Shown one piece after another: positions 44,005-53,092 of a DNA stretch of 64,000 nucleotides; position 1 is the stretch's first letter, and the number at the start of each line of letters is the position of its first letter. The translations under genes and the position numbers were made by a program. The stretch comes from Halospina sp040196175 (GTDB lineage: Bacteria; Pseudomonadota; Gammaproteobacteria; Pseudomonadales; Oleiphilaceae): NCBI RefSeq assembly GCF_040196175.1, contig NZ_JBEFNF010000008.1:1-64000 (forward strand). The letters are read 5' to 3'. The notes below the pieces were generated by a model. That model was not told the DNA's origin and ran no database searches. It saw only the letters and a list, made by a program, of their open reading frames with translations.

Positions 44005-44677
44005 ACCAATTTTAGTTGTTGCAGCTCACCCCGATGACGAAGCACTGGGCTGTGGAGGTACGATTGCTCGCTGGGTAGATGAAGGGGCAGAAGTCCATCT
44101 GGCTTTTATGGCGGATGGCATCGGCGCCCGAACCCCTGGCCCAGAAGAGGAACGGGCGCTGCACCAACGGAGAGACGCCGCAAACAGCGCCGCCAATATT
44201 CTTGGCGCTACATCCGTCAAATTCGATGATCTTCCAGACAATCAGCTCGACAGCATCCCGTTACTGGACATTGCCCAGAGAGTTGAAGCGCTCATCAACC
44301 GGTACCAACCAGAAACCGTGCTGACTCATCATGCCGGCGACCTGAACATTGACCATCGCCGCGTCCACCAAGCGGTGATGACCGCGTGTCGGCCCCAGTC
44401 AGGGCACCCCGTGAAGACATTGCTGTGCTTTGAGGTTATGTCCAGTACCGAGTGGCAGCCTGCGTGTACCAGCATACCGTTCGAGCCCCACTGGTACGTG
44501 GATATCAGCACAACCCTAGACCGGAAGTTGGCAGCCCTGGATGCCTATTCTGAGGAAATGCGCCCATGGCCGCATCCGCGGTCAATCAAAGCTGTCGATT
44601 ACCGAGCAAGGTGGCATGGTGCTACTATTGGATGCGAAGCGGCTGAAGCGTTCATGCTGGCCAGGCAATGCCAATGA
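43994..44677 (+). CDS. PIG-L family (LmbE-like) deacetylase
   Basis: Protein of 227 aa from ATG 43994. VVAAHPDDEALGCGGT carries the zinc-binding HPDDE motif, and LTHHAGDLNIDHRRVHQA the third His of the family. PIG-L enzymes remove N-acetyl groups from sugars or related compounds. Not in the standard Pse set. With the formyltransferase at 46.3 kb it suggests replacement of an N-acetyl by an N-formyl group; this is inference. Overlaps pseF by 11 and pseG by 10 bases. Confidence 0.85.
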   Translation: MKLKPILVVAAHPDDEALGCGGTIARWVDEGAEVHLAFMADGIGARTPGPEEERALHQRRDAANSAANILGATSVKFDDLPDNQLDSIPLLDIAQRVEALINRYQPETVLTHHAGDLNIDHRRVHQAVMTACRPQSGHPVKTLLCFEVMSSTEWQPACTSIPFEPHWYVDISTTLDRKLAALDAYSEEMRPWPHPRSIKAVDYRARWHGATIGCEAAEAFMLARQCQ

Positions 44678-45753
44678 ACATCGCAATCCGTGTCGACGCC
44701 TCCAGAATGAGCGGAACCGGCCACCTGGTTCGCTGCCGAACTTTAGCCAGGGCGCTGCAGGCGCAAGGCGCTCATATACAGTTCGTCTGCCGCGAGCACC
44801 CGGGAAATCTTATCTCAGAGCTCAAGGAGGAAGGCTTCCCGGTTTCGATATTACCCAAACCAGAATCAGGCGCGTCGACCGCCAAAGAGGATTACAAGAT
44901 CTGGCTTGGCGTGCCGCCCGAACAGGATGCGGAAGAAACCATTCAAGCATTGAATGCACCTGTAGACTGGCTGATCGTGGATCACTACGCCTTAGGCGTA
45001 GAATGGGAAGCCAAATGCAGAGCCCGGGCACGGCGGATCTTTGTTATCGATGACATTGCCAACCGCAAACACGACTGTGATGTCCTGTTGGATCAGAACT
45101 ATACGCAGAATCCCGAAGAGCGGTATAACGGGCTAGTGCCCCCGTCAACACAGTGCCTCATCGGCCCGTCCTATGCACTCCTATCACCTGAGTACATCGC
45201 TTACAGAAAGCATCGAAAGCCTCATACAGGGTCTGTAGACAGAATCTTTATCTTCTTTGGTGGATCGGATCCCGACAATCTCACTGGTCGGACTCTCAAC
45301 GCTCTTAAGGACGCTGACCTTGGGCCCATGCAGATCGATGTTGTCATCGGTGCCTCAGCTCCTAACAAGGATGCAATTGAAGCCACTGCAAAACAACTCC
45401 CGTCTGTAATACTCTACAAGCCACGTCGGCATCTGGCAGATCTTATAAGCGAGGCTGATTTAGCAATAGGAGCTGGCGGCACAACAACCTGGGAGCGGAT
45501 GGCTCTGGGCTTACCAAGCCTGATTATAAGTATCGCAGATAACCAAATACCTGCCTGCAGAGATTTGGCAAATGACAATTTAATTCGATATGCAGGTCAC
45601 GGAGAGACCGTCTCCGCCAAGTCAATCCATAGCTTGGTTAAGGAGCTTATTGCCTCTCCCGACGAGTTGAAGAGCTTGTCCTCAAAAGCTAGGGCCTTAG
45701 TCGATGGGCGTGGTGCCGAACGCGTGGTTGACACTATTTACAACTCGAGCTGA
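44668..45753 (+). CDS. pseG: UDP-2,4-diacetamido-2,4,6-trideoxy-altrose hydrolase
   Basis: Protein of 361 aa, GT-B fold. IAIRVDASRMSGTGHLVRCRTLARAL holds the catalytic His of the GTGHxxRC motif. VDHYALGVEWE, FIFFGGSDPDN and GAGGTTTWERMALGLPSLII match PseG. It releases UDP to give the free hexose used by PseI. Start ATG 44668 overlaps the deacetylase; ATG 44674 (MNIAIRV) is an alternative. Confidence 0.88.
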   Translation: MPMNIAIRVDASRMSGTGHLVRCRTLARALQAQGAHIQFVCREHPGNLISELKEEGFPVSILPKPESGASTAKEDYKIWLGVPPEQDAEETIQALNAPVDWLIVDHYALGVEWEAKCRARARRIFVIDDIANRKHDCDVLLDQNYTQNPEERYNGLVPPSTQCLIGPSYALLSPEYIAYRKHRKPHTGSVDRIFIFFGGSDPDNLTGRTLNALKDADLGPMQIDVVIGASAPNKDAIEATAKQLPSVILYKPRRHLADLISEADLAIGAGGTTTWERMALGLPSLIISIADNQIPACRDLANDNLIRYAGHGETVSAKSIHSLVKELIASPDELKSLSSKARALVDGRGAERVVDTIYNSS

Positions 45754-45761
45754 GACCTACT

Positions 45762-46277
45762 ATGCAATTGACTCCTATTACAGAAATAGAGCGAGATTTG
45801 ATCTTGGAGTGGCGGAATCACCCAGAGACCCGAACGTCTATGTTTTCACAAAGAGTCATCTCGCAGAAAGAACACGAACAATGGTTTGAGCATTTGCAAG
45901 ATGATCAAAGCTCGCACTGGTTTATAGCTAAGGAGACAGACCAAACCCCAATGGGAGTAGTGTATTTCACTGATATCAATGAATACCATGAAACCTCATT
46001 CTGGGGCTTTTATACAAAGCCAACTGCCTCAGCTGGGACTGGTACGCGCATGCTATTTTCCGCACTGGATTACGCGTTTGGTCCACTTGGCCTAAGGAAG
46101 GTTTGCGCCGAGGCTCTTGAGACGAATGCGGCATCATTGAGACTGCATGAAAAATGCGGATTTGTCCGTGAGGGGATTTTTAGAGAACAATATAGGAGTG
46201 GTGACAAGACCCTCAATATCATTCGTTTCGGACTACTTGCTAGCGAATGGGCAGGCTCGAGCAATAATCATCATTAA
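45762..46277 (+). CDS. pseH: UDP-4-amino-sugar N-acetyltransferase
   Basis: Protein of 171 aa, GNAT family. LEWRNHPETRTSMFSQRVISQKEHEQWF is the typical PseH N-terminus; the acetyl-CoA pocket appears as GTGTRMLFSALDYAF, and NAASLRLHEKCGFVREGIFREQY closes the fold. It acetylates the 4-amino group of the PseC product. It is 8 bases after pseG. Confidence 0.87.
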   Translation: MQLTPITEIERDLILEWRNHPETRTSMFSQRVISQKEHEQWFEHLQDDQSSHWFIAKETDQTPMGVVYFTDINEYHETSFWGFYTKPTASAGTGTRMLFSALDYAFGPLGLRKVCAEALETNAASLRLHEKCGFVREGIFREQYRSGDKTLNIIRFGLLASEWAGSSNNHH

Positions 46278-46346
46278 ACGATTGAACGGGACAAGAAAGA
46301 TGCTCCCAAGCAACATCTCAGATCACCCTACGCAGGTACCTACACC

Positions 46347-47039
46347 ATGAGGCTTGGATTGGTATCAGATCGCTGCTGGAACACAAAACTCAAGGGGCGG
46401 CTGGAAAAGAGACTAAACTGTAATATATGCGTGATTGACCAACCAGACCAATTGACCGCTCAGTTTCTTGAAAAAGAGGGGATTCAGACCATCTTCTTTG
46501 CTCACTGGTCTTACAAGATTCCCTCTTCGATTCACGACAATTATGAGTGCATCATTTTTCATATGACTGATGTACCGTATGGCCGAGGCGGGTCTCCCCT
46601 TCAGAATCTTATAGTCCGTGGTCATGAAAATACGGTCATGAGCGCCATTCAGTGTGTGGAAGAAATGGATGCGGGGCCTGTATATTTGAAGCGCCCCCTT
46701 AACCTCAATGGTAACGCCGAAGAAATTTTCCTGAGAGCAGATAAGCTCATTGAGTCAATGATCATTGAAATCATTGAAGAACGTCCTGAGCCCCACCCCC
46801 AACAAGGAGAACCACTTGTTTTCAAACGCCGAAAGCCTAAAGAAAGCAACTGGTCCGAAGCCACCAACCTTGATGCTGTGTTTGACCACATTCGAATGCT
46901 GGATGCTGAGGGATACCCTAAAGCATTTATCGATGTCGGCCCCTTCCGTTTAAGGTTTACCCGAGCCAACCGGCGTACCGATGCAGTTGAAGCGAACGTA
47001 CGTATCGAGTTCAGAGATGATGGAGATGTGAAGACATGA
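46347..47039 (+). CDS. formyltransferase of the Pse locus
   Basis: Protein of 230 aa. The core motif FHMTDVPYGRGGSPLQNLI parallels the formyltransferase FHxSxLPxxRGxxP loop, and EEMDAGPVYLKRPL holds the conserved DAG. The C-terminal half is variable. It likely transfers formyl from N10-formyl-THF to an amino group of the nonulosonic acid or its precursor. It overlaps pseI by 4 bases. Second formyltransferase of the window, not similar in detail to that at 32985. Confidence 0.75.
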   Translation: MRLGLVSDRCWNTKLKGRLEKRLNCNICVIDQPDQLTAQFLEKEGIQTIFFAHWSYKIPSSIHDNYECIIFHMTDVPYGRGGSPLQNLIVRGHENTVMSAIQCVEEMDAGPVYLKRPLNLNGNAEEIFLRADKLIESMIIEIIEERPEPHPQQGEPLVFKRRKPKESNWSEATNLDAVFDHIRMLDAEGYPKAFIDVGPFRLRFTRANRRTDAVEANVRIEFRDDGDVKT

Positions 47040-48079
47040 AAATTGGCGACCGTGCCATTGGCCGCGATGAGCCCCCCTTTATTATTGCCGAGATGTCAGG
47101 CAATCATAACCAGTCTCTTGACCGAGCTCTGGAAATTGTTGATGCAGCTGCAGCAAGTGGTGCTCATGCACTGAAGCTTCAAACCTACACTGCAGACACA
47201 ATGACACTGGATATCAGAGAGGGGGAATTTTTCATCTCTGATGACAGTACTCCTTGGCAAGGACGCAACCTCCACGATCTTTACCAGCAGGCACACACCC
47301 CATGGGACTGGCACGAACCCATCATGCGCCGAGCCAACGAACTGGGCATGATCTGTTTCAGCAGTCCTTTTGATCACACGGCCGTCGATTTCCTCGAGGG
47401 CCTCAACGTACCCGCTTACAAAATTGCATCCTTCGAGAACGCTGATATACCACTTATCCGCAAAGTCGCCCAAACAGGGAAGCCCATCATCGTCTCTACT
47501 GGCATGGCGACAATCTCAGAGCTCGACGAAACTGTCCGGACCCTTCGCGAAAATGGTTGTGACCAGTTCGTGCTGCTCAAATGCACCAGCACCTACCCGG
47601 CTACGCCTGACAACACCAACGTTTTGACCATCCCGCACATGAGTAAGCTTTTCGACTGCCAGGTTGGCCTATCAGACCACACAATGGGGGTCGGTGCCGC
47701 TGTTGCTGCTGTGGCCCATGGAGCCACCGTGGTCGAGAAACACTTTACCCTGCGGCGTGCAGATGGCGGCGTCGACTCCACCTTTTCCCTGGAGCCAGAA
47801 GAAATGCGCACCCTCGTAACCGAAACGGAAAGAGCCTGGCAGAGCCTGGGAACCGTTAAATACGGGCCGACAGAAAAAGAAAAAACCTCAATGCAGTTCC
47901 GGCGTTCCCTTTACATCGCGAAAGACATGAAAGCTGGCGAGACGTTGACGGAAGAAAATCTCCGAAGCGTCCGCCCCGGAATGGGGCTGCCGCCCAAGTT
48001 CTTTGACCATTTGCTTGGGCGCCGAGTCAATGTCGACATTGCCGCAGGAACCCCGGCATCCTGGAATCTCATTGGATAA
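47036..48079 (+). CDS. pseI: pseudaminic acid synthase
   Basis: Protein of 347 aa of the NeuB family. PFIIAEMSGNHNQSLDRALEIVDAAAASGAHALKLQTY is the N-terminal barrel start; GLSDHTMGVGAAVAAVAHGATVVEKHFTL is typical of the group; a C-terminal antifreeze-like SAF domain begins at RRSLYIAKDMKAGE. It condenses the PseG product with phosphoenolpyruvate to pseudaminic acid. Confidence 0.93.
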   Translation: MKIGDRAIGRDEPPFIIAEMSGNHNQSLDRALEIVDAAAASGAHALKLQTYTADTMTLDIREGEFFISDDSTPWQGRNLHDLYQQAHTPWDWHEPIMRRANELGMICFSSPFDHTAVDFLEGLNVPAYKIASFENADIPLIRKVAQTGKPIIVSTGMATISELDETVRTLRENGCDQFVLLKCTSTYPATPDNTNVLTIPHMSKLFDCQVGLSDHTMGVGAAVAAVAHGATVVEKHFTLRRADGGVDSTFSLEPEEMRTLVTETERAWQSLGTVKYGPTEKEKTSMQFRRSLYIAKDMKAGETLTEENLRSVRPGMGLPPKFFDHLLGRRVNVDIAAGTPASWNLIG

Positions 48080-48118
48080 ATACGGCCCCACCTGCCCCTA
48101 AGAGAGCCCGTATTACAG

Positions 48119-49501
48119 ATGCCTAAATGGTTTAAACGCATACAAAGTATCCTGGAAAAAGAGCCTGAAACATGGCTCGCCTACTTGGATGGACAACAGC
48201 TTGAAAACATCCCCCATTTACGAAGATTAAAACCGCGTGTACGAGGCTCATTCCTCAGAGTCTCGGTTTTCTTCTTTAGGATGTTTCAGGCAATCCAATT
48301 TAAGAATAAGCCCAATACTAAACGGTTTCTAGTCTATGCGGACTCGGCCAACCAACAGAGCGCGCTTGAAGACACGCTAATAGCTTTCCATCGACATGAA
48401 TGTGAAGTAACCTCGCTCATCAAATATCAGAATTTTGATGATTCCGCTAAAATACAAGGCTATCAACCACTGAGCTTCAGCCCGCTAGACGTTCTGAAGA
48501 CTGCAATACTGCTAATCGCACGCTTCAACTTCTTGCGTAAAGAATTAGTTACGACAGACAAATTTCTGCTCACGCACAAGTTAGATACATTTTGCAGTGT
48601 CTACGCGCACCTCGCATATTTTGAGCGGCTTTTGCGTCACCAACGCCCACACTTCATCATCGTCAGTAACGATCACAATGTTGCAAATCGAGCCTTGCTT
48701 GCGATTGCTGATGATCACGAGATCGATACGGTATATATGCAACACGCCTCCGTATCGTCCCTCTTCCCTGCAATCAATGTTAAATATGCTTTTCTTGACG
48801 GAGAAGCTGCTGCTCAGACCTATCAACAATGCGAGCCCAATCACCCTCCAGGTAAAGCCCTGAGGACCGACCGTCATATTTTTCTGAGCGGGCAGAAGAA
48901 AAAGCTGGCCGCAAGGCCAAAGCCTGAGATTTACTCTGTCGGCGTAGCTCTTAACGCATTGGATAATCCAAGAGATATCGATGCGTTTCTGACTGAAATC
49001 AAGTCAAAAGGCATATCGGCTAAAATCCGCTGGCACCCTGGTTTGAAAGATCGCGCGCTGAAGCCGCTGCTAGATCTTATGACTAAGCACGGTAATGTTG
49101 CCAAGAGTGACCCAAGAGAAGAGACAGTCGGGGATTTTCTTGGAAGCGTCAAAGCACTGGTCGCGGGGAATAGCAGCATTCATCTGGAGGCAGCGCTAAG
49201 CGGTACAGTACCGGTTTACTACGAGTTCACCCCTGCAGATAACCCAGATTACTACGGCTATGTTAAGCAGGGGGTTTCAAAACAAGCAACCACAGTTGAA
49301 GAATTGGCACGGTTTCTCAAAAGAATTGACGACGGTAATGCCACCATTAACACTCAAGCCGTGCAGCACTTCAGCGCAACCTACGGTACTGAATGGGAAG
49401 GCAGAGAAGGTGAGTTTGTGGTTCAACAGTTGCTAGCCCAGAAACAGTCCAAAAAAGATCGAGATGTTTCCCAAGCCCCAACGAATTGCCCGACTACATA
49501 A
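48119..49501 (+). CDS. unknown protein, candidate GT-B glycosyltransferase
   Basis: Protein of 460 aa. It has no signal peptide. LAIADDHEIDTVYMQHASVSSLFPAINVKYAFLDG resembles the central region of GT-B-fold capsule and CDP-glycerol-type transferases, and SVKALVAGNSSIHLEAALSGTVPVYYEF resembles their C-terminal nucleotide-binding part. Its position directly after pseI makes it a candidate CMP-Pse transferase, but this rests on context. The last 20 residues are poorly conserved in appearance. Confidence 0.55.
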   Translation: MPKWFKRIQSILEKEPETWLAYLDGQQLENIPHLRRLKPRVRGSFLRVSVFFFRMFQAIQFKNKPNTKRFLVYADSANQQSALEDTLIAFHRHECEVTSLIKYQNFDDSAKIQGYQPLSFSPLDVLKTAILLIARFNFLRKELVTTDKFLLTHKLDTFCSVYAHLAYFERLLRHQRPHFIIVSNDHNVANRALLAIADDHEIDTVYMQHASVSSLFPAINVKYAFLDGEAAAQTYQQCEPNHPPGKALRTDRHIFLSGQKKKLAARPKPEIYSVGVALNALDNPRDIDAFLTEIKSKGISAKIRWHPGLKDRALKPLLDLMTKHGNVAKSDPREETVGDFLGSVKALVAGNSSIHLEAALSGTVPVYYEFTPADNPDYYGYVKQGVSKQATTVEELARFLKRIDDGNATINTQAVQHFSATYGTEWEGREGEFVVQQLLAQKQSKKDRDVSQAPTNCPTT

Positions 49502-49836
49502 AACCTTTACTATGCGCTCTGACCGCATTAAATATCTACTGTTACTGTGTATCGCAATCGCAGCCCAACTTCAAGATCGGAACGAGCGTGGAGGCTGGCA
49601 CCAACTACGCTTCAATATTTCGACGCTGCGCCCGAATCAGCATATGAAGCGCCTAAAACCGGGATTACAGCCGAACACCCACTATCCCTTCCTCACAGTC
49701 TTCCCGGTAACTTCCCGCACTCGCATTCAGCTATCACTAATAGCTTTAAGGTCTTACTTAGTTGCCCTTGCAAAACCCAATTTGATAATAAAAACAGGAT
49801 CCTGGGGTCGTTTCCCGGTATAATTTCTCCCCGGAA
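49502..49836. other. gene-free junction before IS remnants
   Basis: A 335-base stretch. A short plus-strand frame beginning MRSDRIKYLLLLCIAIAAQL (ATG 49512) looks like the start of a membrane or secreted protein, but it loses that character after about 30 residues and has no family match I know. Probably the stub of a gene cut by the IS insertion. Confidence 0.4.
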
Positions 49837-50241
49837 ATGCACCCACAGACCCAAAACCGTGTAGTTTTCATCGCCATGATTCCCGCCGACGACCGCCAGC
49901 AGCCTCATGGCCAACGCAGCCAGGGGCTGGATGAGGCGCTCTACCAGGCGCTGTATCTGTGGCGCCAGTATGCCGAGCCCCAGCACCGGCGCAACAGCGT
50001 TGAGCCGATCATCGGCCACATGAAACACGAAGGCCTGCTGGACCGCTACCATCTGTGTGGGCGCGAAGGCGATCGGGTCCACTCGGTGCTGTGCGTGGTC
50101 GGGTTCAACCTGAGGAAGATCCTGTGCCGGCTGGTGCAGCTTTTTGGGCTTCAATTCGTTCGGGGTCTGCTGGCGACAATCCATCAATCCGGGACCGGTG
50201 TTCCCGGATCAACGCCACAGCTCAAACCTGCGACCGCCTGA
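49837..50241 (+). pseudogene. IS5-like transposase C-terminal fragment
   Basis: The frame ends with RRNSVEPIIGHMKHEGLLDRY, then DRVHSVLCVVGFNLRKILCRL, the C-terminal E-containing motif of IS5-type DDE transposases (SxEPxIGHxK). The two catalytic Asp regions and the N-terminus are absent. A truncated relic of about 130 residues at most. Confidence 0.75.
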
Positions 50242-50297
50242 AAGACGGGTTTCACAAGGGCGGCTACTTAGAAAACGTTTATTAAAAAGGTATAAGA

Positions 50298-51176
50298 ATG
50301 ATTGACAAAAACCCTTTGGTTACGGTCTACATTCCGACCTACAATCGGTTGCGCCTTCTGAAACGGGCAGTCAACTCGGTTTTGACACAAACCTATACCA
50401 ATATAGAGCTAATCATAGTTGATGATGAATCAGACGACGGTACAGCAAGTTATCTAGAAAATTTAGAAAAGAAACATCCGAACCTACGCTACTTAAAAAA
50501 AAAGGAGGGCAAAGGAGCTCCCGCTAGCCGTAATCTCGCAATAAGAATGGCTACAGGTCAGTACATAACCGGTCTAGATGACGATGACTACTTCTACCCT
50601 GAACGCATCACTGAATTATTCTCACATTACCATCCGGAATACTCTTTTGTGTTTTCACGCAAATTTTCCGTGAAAGATATCTTTTTCAGCCCAATCGTGT
50701 TCGCCACACGAAAAGTCCATCTATGCCAACTACTTCATTTCAATATTGTGGGAAACCAAATATTTACAGAAACCTACAAGTTAAGAGAAATAGGCGGCTT
50801 TGATGAGAATCTTCCGGCGGCACAGGACTATGACACTTGGATAAGACTTATCCAGGGTTTTGGCTCATCGCGTTTGTTCTACTCTAATAATTGCTTTGTG
50901 GATACAGACCACCAGTTCGCGCGGATAACATCAGGCCGCAACAACCGACATGCGGCATACAAACTACTTAACAAAAAATACCACAAAAAACTAACCAAAT
51001 CTCAAAAAAAATCATTTAAAGCAAGAATCCTAATAACAAAAAACAAAAACCAAAAAATTTTTCCTTTGCTTCTACTGACAAACCCAAGCAACTGTAGAAT
51101 AATTTTAGGGTTCATAAAGCAAAAAGCGTGGAAAAAAATGAATATTCAATATCAATACTGCAAAAACCATCAATAA
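50298..51176 (+). CDS. glycosyltransferase family 2
   Basis: Protein of 292 aa. PLVTVYIPTYNRLRLLKRAVNSVLTQTY, LIIVDDESDDGT, ASRNLAIRMATGQYITGLDDDDYFYPER with the DxD, and GGFDENLPAAQDYDTWIRL are classical GT-A family 2 motifs. AT-rich with many Lys/Asn/Ile codons and a basic C-terminus, so probably horizontally acquired; it sits between IS relics. Donor sugar unknown. Confidence 0.88.
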   Translation: MIDKNPLVTVYIPTYNRLRLLKRAVNSVLTQTYTNIELIIVDDESDDGTASYLENLEKKHPNLRYLKKKEGKGAPASRNLAIRMATGQYITGLDDDDYFYPERITELFSHYHPEYSFVFSRKFSVKDIFFSPIVFATRKVHLCQLLHFNIVGNQIFTETYKLREIGGFDENLPAAQDYDTWIRLIQGFGSSRLFYSNNCFVDTDHQFARITSGRNNRHAAYKLLNKKYHKKLTKSQKKSFKARILITKNKNQKIFPLLLLTNPSNCRIILGFIKQKAWKKMNIQYQYCKNHQ

Positions 51177-51423
51177 TGCCGATATCAGTGACCGAAAATA
51201 GTGGCCCTTTCGAAACCTAAAATGTGTGCCAAAATCGGACGTTTAACCGTCTTTCGGTTACCATTTCAGCCCTGAACTTCATTCCTAAATTCAGATAATA
51301 ACTGCAGCACTTTAGCATAAACCGGTAAAGGGAGGAGGCCCGGCTTGCAGCAAAAGTGCAGTCTTCGAACCATTGCCTGGAAGATACCGGTAGTTTTCAA
51401 CCCAGTTGTCCAAAAAGTTTGTT

Positions 51424-52476
51424 CTAAGCCGCGCATTGGTTGCGCTCGATTTCCTGACGCTTGCCCGGATTGAGTGGAACAGCGCCGACTGCTTTCCAGT
51501 TCCGGGTGTCCCCGGACCAACGCTTCGGGTTGTTGCGTTTGGCCCGCTCGTAAACCGCCTTGCGGTAAGCCAGCTGGTGCTGATCCTCGCCGCGGTGGCG
51601 GGCGCCCGGCGTCACGAAGTTGATGCCGCTGTGTAGGTGCTGTTCGTTGTAGGCATGCTCGAAGCGCAGCATCCACTGGCGAACCGTTTCCAGCGACTTG
51701 AAGCCCTTGGGCGGCCACTTCGGGCAGTATTTGACGGTGCGGAACAGCGACTCCGAGTACGGATTGTCGTTGCTCACCCGGGGCCGGCTGTAGGACATGG
51801 CCATGCCCAGCTCCGCCATTCGGGATTTCAGCGTGTAGGAGGTCATGGGCGCGCCGTTGTCCGAGTGCAGCACGGGCGGATTATCCCAGCAGCCTTCACG
51901 GATCAGCGCCCGCTCAACCAGCGCTCGGGCGTGCTCGCCGGATTCCGTGTCATGAACCTCCCAGGCAACGATTTTGCGGCTGTAGACATCCAGGATCAGA
52001 TACAGGTACCAGAACAGTCCCTTCACGTTGGACGGACAGTAGCTGATGCCCCAGCTGTAGACCTGGTTGGGCCCAGTCGCGGTAAAGCTGGTCGGCTCCG
52101 GCACCTGGCGCGGCGGCTGACTCCGGCCCCGATGGTTGAGCTGGCGATGCTTTTTCAGAACCCGATAGAACGAGGACTCGGAGGCGATGTAGATGCCCTT
52201 ATCGGCCAACGCCGGCACGATCTGCGACGGCGGCAGACTGCGGAACTCGCTCAGGTTGCAGGTATCAAGCATTGCCTGTTCTTCCTCGGGCGTGAGTTGA
52301 TGAGGCTGTGGCGCGGGCTGTGTGTCCGGGCGGCGATCCACCGCCACGTGGTCACCCTCGCGCCAACGCTTGATCGTGCGCTCGCTGAGCGCCATCAGTT
52401 GCGCCACCTTGTAGCGTGGCGCACCACTGGCAACCGCTTCATCAAAGTATTCAATCAGCCTTGCACGTTCGGTCAA
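51424..52476 (-). CDS. IS3-family transposase OrfB (first catalytic Asp replaced)
   Basis: Protein of 350 aa. N-terminal HTH (YKVAQLMALSERTIKRW), then the rve integrase core: VYSWGISYCPS, LILDVYSRKIVAWEV, VLHSDNGAPM with the second Asp, and NDNPYSESLFRTVKY with the Glu. Relatives read WDIxYCPS; here residue 143 is Gly (codon GGC), so the DDE triad is incomplete and transposition is probably lost. Otherwise full length. Confidence 0.85.
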   Translation of the reverse strand: MTERARLIEYFDEAVASGAPRYKVAQLMALSERTIKRWREGDHVAVDRRPDTQPAPQPHQLTPEEEQAMLDTCNLSEFRSLPPSQIVPALADKGIYIASESSFYRVLKKHRQLNHRGRSQPPRQVPEPTSFTATGPNQVYSWGISYCPSNVKGLFWYLYLILDVYSRKIVAWEVHDTESGEHARALVERALIREGCWDNPPVLHSDNGAPMTSYTLKSRMAELGMAMSYSRPRVSNDNPYSESLFRTVKYCPKWPPKGFKSLETVRQWMLRFEHAYNEQHLHSGINFVTPGARHRGEDQHQLAYRKAVYERAKRNNPKRWSGDTRNWKAVGAVPLNPGKRQEIERNQCAA

Positions 52477-52481
52477 CGGAG

Positions 52482-52988
52482 TCAGCTGTCCTCGTCGTCC
52501 CGGTCGCTGCCGTACAAGGCTTCGAGCTTTTTTGACAGCACCAGAAGCGAGGTGGTCTCGGCCAGGGCCTTGTCCTTGCGCCGCAGCTCCGACTCCAGCT
52601 TATGGATCTTTTTCCTGCTCTGCTTTTGCTGGCGTTGAGTCTCTTTGTGCTGACTCTGCTGTTGGCCAGCACCGTGCAGGCAGGCTTCTTTCCAACTCTG
52701 GATCTGCTCGGGATACAGACCCTTCTCACGACAGTAAGCGCTGAGTTCCGTCTCTGACATGGCGGCGGTCTCGATGACGACAGCCAGCTTGGCATCGGCG
52801 GACCAGTCGTCCCCGGTCTTGCGGTTTCCAGGCACAGGCATTCCCCGTTCACGGCATTGTTTCAGCCAACTATACAGGGTCACATCGGAGATGCCTTCCT
52901 CGGCGGAAACGGACACCACTGTGCGATTCATCGGCGGCAACAGCTTGTTCAGCACTGCGGCTTTATGTTCTTCTGAGTACCTTGGCAT
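52482..52988 (-). CDS. IS3-family OrfA
   Basis: Protein of 168 aa from ATG 52988 (MPRYSEEHKAAVL). It has a helix-turn-helix (VVSVSAEEGISDVTLYSWLKQCRERG), a second similar unit (AMSETELSAYCREKGLYPEQIQSWK) and a long Gln/Lys-rich coiled coil with a leucine-zipper-like end (HKLESELRRKDKALAETTSLLVL). It binds the IS ends. Longer than most IS3 OrfA proteins because of the doubled N-terminal unit. Confidence 0.8.
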   Translation of the reverse strand: MPRYSEEHKAAVLNKLLPPMNRTVVSVSAEEGISDVTLYSWLKQCRERGMPVPGNRKTGDDWSADAKLAVVIETAAMSETELSAYCREKGLYPEQIQSWKEACLHGAGQQQSQHKETQRQQKQSRKKIHKLESELRRKDKALAETTSLLVLSKKLEALYGSDRDDEDS

Positions 52989-53023
52989 GACTGCTCTCAT
53001 ACCGCCCTCTCTGAATGGGTTCA

Positions 53024-53063
53024 GGCGAAATCGCCATCTGGACAACTAGGCTGACAGAGAGGG
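53024..53063. repeat. IS3 5' end sequence, repeated at 21680-21719
   Basis: 40 identical bases (beginning GGCGAAATCGCC, ending GACAGAGAGGG) occur at both places in the same orientation. They include the terminal repeat and about 13 bases beyond it, so the shared part is larger than the IS itself. Confidence 0.7.
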
Positions 53064-53092
53064 ATACAGAGCAGTAGCAGCACAGTTTTCCT

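Larger units (their letters stand above)
51401..53050 (-). mobile_element. IS3-family insertion sequence
   Basis: Ends are inverted repeats: CCAGTTGTCCA at 51402-51412 and, on the other strand, CCTAGTTGTCCA at 53039-53050. Inside are orfA and orfB on the minus strand, 5 bases apart. The 40 bases 53024-53063 at the 5' end recur at 21680-21719. OrfB has lost its first catalytic Asp. Confidence 0.8.

Noticed and set aside
51266..51423. Minus-strand continuation downstream of IS3 OrfB reading FWTTGLKTTGIFQAMVRR
   Set aside because: It is a different frame from OrfB and crosses the IS end; may be an old relic, but nothing identifies it.
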